Assembly (NCBI GenBank): GCA_012295275.1
Contig: CM022678.1
Coordinates: forward strand, 3,663,218-3,727,217
From: Chrysomallon squamiferum
Taxonomy: Eukaryota; Mollusca; Gastropoda; Neomphalida; Peltospiridae
Length of the DNA: 64,000 nucleotides
Reading direction: 5' to 3'
Shown here one piece after another: positions 63,451 through 64,000 of the stretch. The notes beneath the pieces were generated by a model that saw nothing but the letters and a program-made list of their open reading frames with translations, ran no database searches and was not told the origin of the DNA. Each line of letters opens with the position of its first letter. Within the stretch, counting starts at the first letter, position 1. The translations under genes and the position numbers were made by a program.

Positions 63451-64000
63451 GCTCACTGTTACTGTTTTCACTGTTACAGTACTACTGTTACTGTTTTGAC
63501 TGTAACTGTACTCACTGCTACTGTAACCATTGTTACTATTACTCACAGTTGCTGTTATTCACTGTTACTATTACTGTGTTACTATTATTCAGTGTTACTA
63601 TTACTCATTGTTACTATTACTCACTGTTACTGTGCTCACTGTTACTATTACTCAGAGATAGTATTACTCACTGTTGCTGTGCTCACTGTTACTATTACTC
63701 AGAGATACCATTACTGTTACTGTACTCACTTTTACTATTACTCAGAGATACTATCACTGTTACTGTACTCATTGTTACTATTACTGTTACTGTAGTAACT
63801 TTTACTATTACTCAGAGATACTATTACTGATACTGTGCTCACTGTTACTATTACTCAGTGTTACTATTACTTTTACTGTACTCACTGTTACTATTACTCA
63901 GAGATACTATTACTGATACTGTGCTCACTGTTACTATTACTCACTTTTTCTGTTACCCAGAGATACTATTACTCACTGTTACTGTGCTCACTGTGCTCAC
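63451..64000 (+). repeat. Degenerate ACTRTT hexanucleotide array
   Basis: Built from ACTGTT/ACTATT hexamers punctuated by CTCACTGTT and CTCAGAGATACTATT blocks that recur with irregular longer spacing. It continues past the window end. Tyr/Leu/Thr-rich open frames through it are artefacts. Confidence 0.9.

Overview
This window is animal nuclear DNA, not bacterial or viral. The genes are split by GT-AG introns, intergenic DNA is very AT-rich, and microsatellites ((CT)n, (CA)n, (TAA)n, (AAAT)n) are exceptionally dense. The gene families fit a marine lophotrochozoan, most likely a mollusc: an animal STAND NTPase of nSTAND3 type, BTB-BACK proteins, a DHHC palmitoyltransferase and an organic-anion transporter. 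The species is my inference; no rRNA or mitochondrial marker is present to fix it.

Layout. 0-2.5 kb: decayed, internally deleted Ty3/gypsy-type LTR retroelement, minus strand. 3.4-4.2 kb: intronless ankyrin-repeat relic. 5-18 kb: stacked repeats, namely a 58-bp satellite with a nearby inverted copy, a dispersed ~1 kb family, a 1.29-kb tandem duplication, and a 2.5-kb unit present nearly three times. 18-20 kb: first copy of a cassette that looks like a TATA-bearing promoter plus untranslated first exon. 20.7-26.3 kb: nSTAND3 gene on the plus strand, cut by a 200-N assembly gap just where its ankyrin part should begin. 26.5-29 kb: repeats, one with clustered nuclear-receptor half-sites.

29-55 kb is an imperfect threefold segmental duplication. 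The unit is [promoter cassette] - BTB-BACK gene (+) - DHHC gene (-) - OATP/SLCO gene (-). Copy 1 has an apparently intact BTB gene but a DHHC fragment broken at an inversion. Copy 2 has intact-looking BTB and DHHC genes and a three-exon OATP remnant with a 38-bp deletion. Copy 3 has a BTB gene whose C-terminal zinc ribbon is replaced by a long open minisatellite, a DHHC gene with a one-base deletion next to its splice acceptor, and the only complete OATP gene (nine coding exons, 664 aa, 53,968-59,244).

59-64 kb holds microsatellites, a polypurine minisatellite, a candidate OATP promoter near 62.4 kb and a hexanucleotide-based array running off the end.

The same promoter-like cassette precedes both the nSTAND3 gene and every BTB-BACK gene, which suggests, but does not prove, shared control of an immune-type NTPase and ubiquitin-adaptor-like BTB proteins. 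The most unusual object is the third BTB gene, which reads without a stop for about 800 codons into a 28-bp minisatellite that has no stop in any of six frames.
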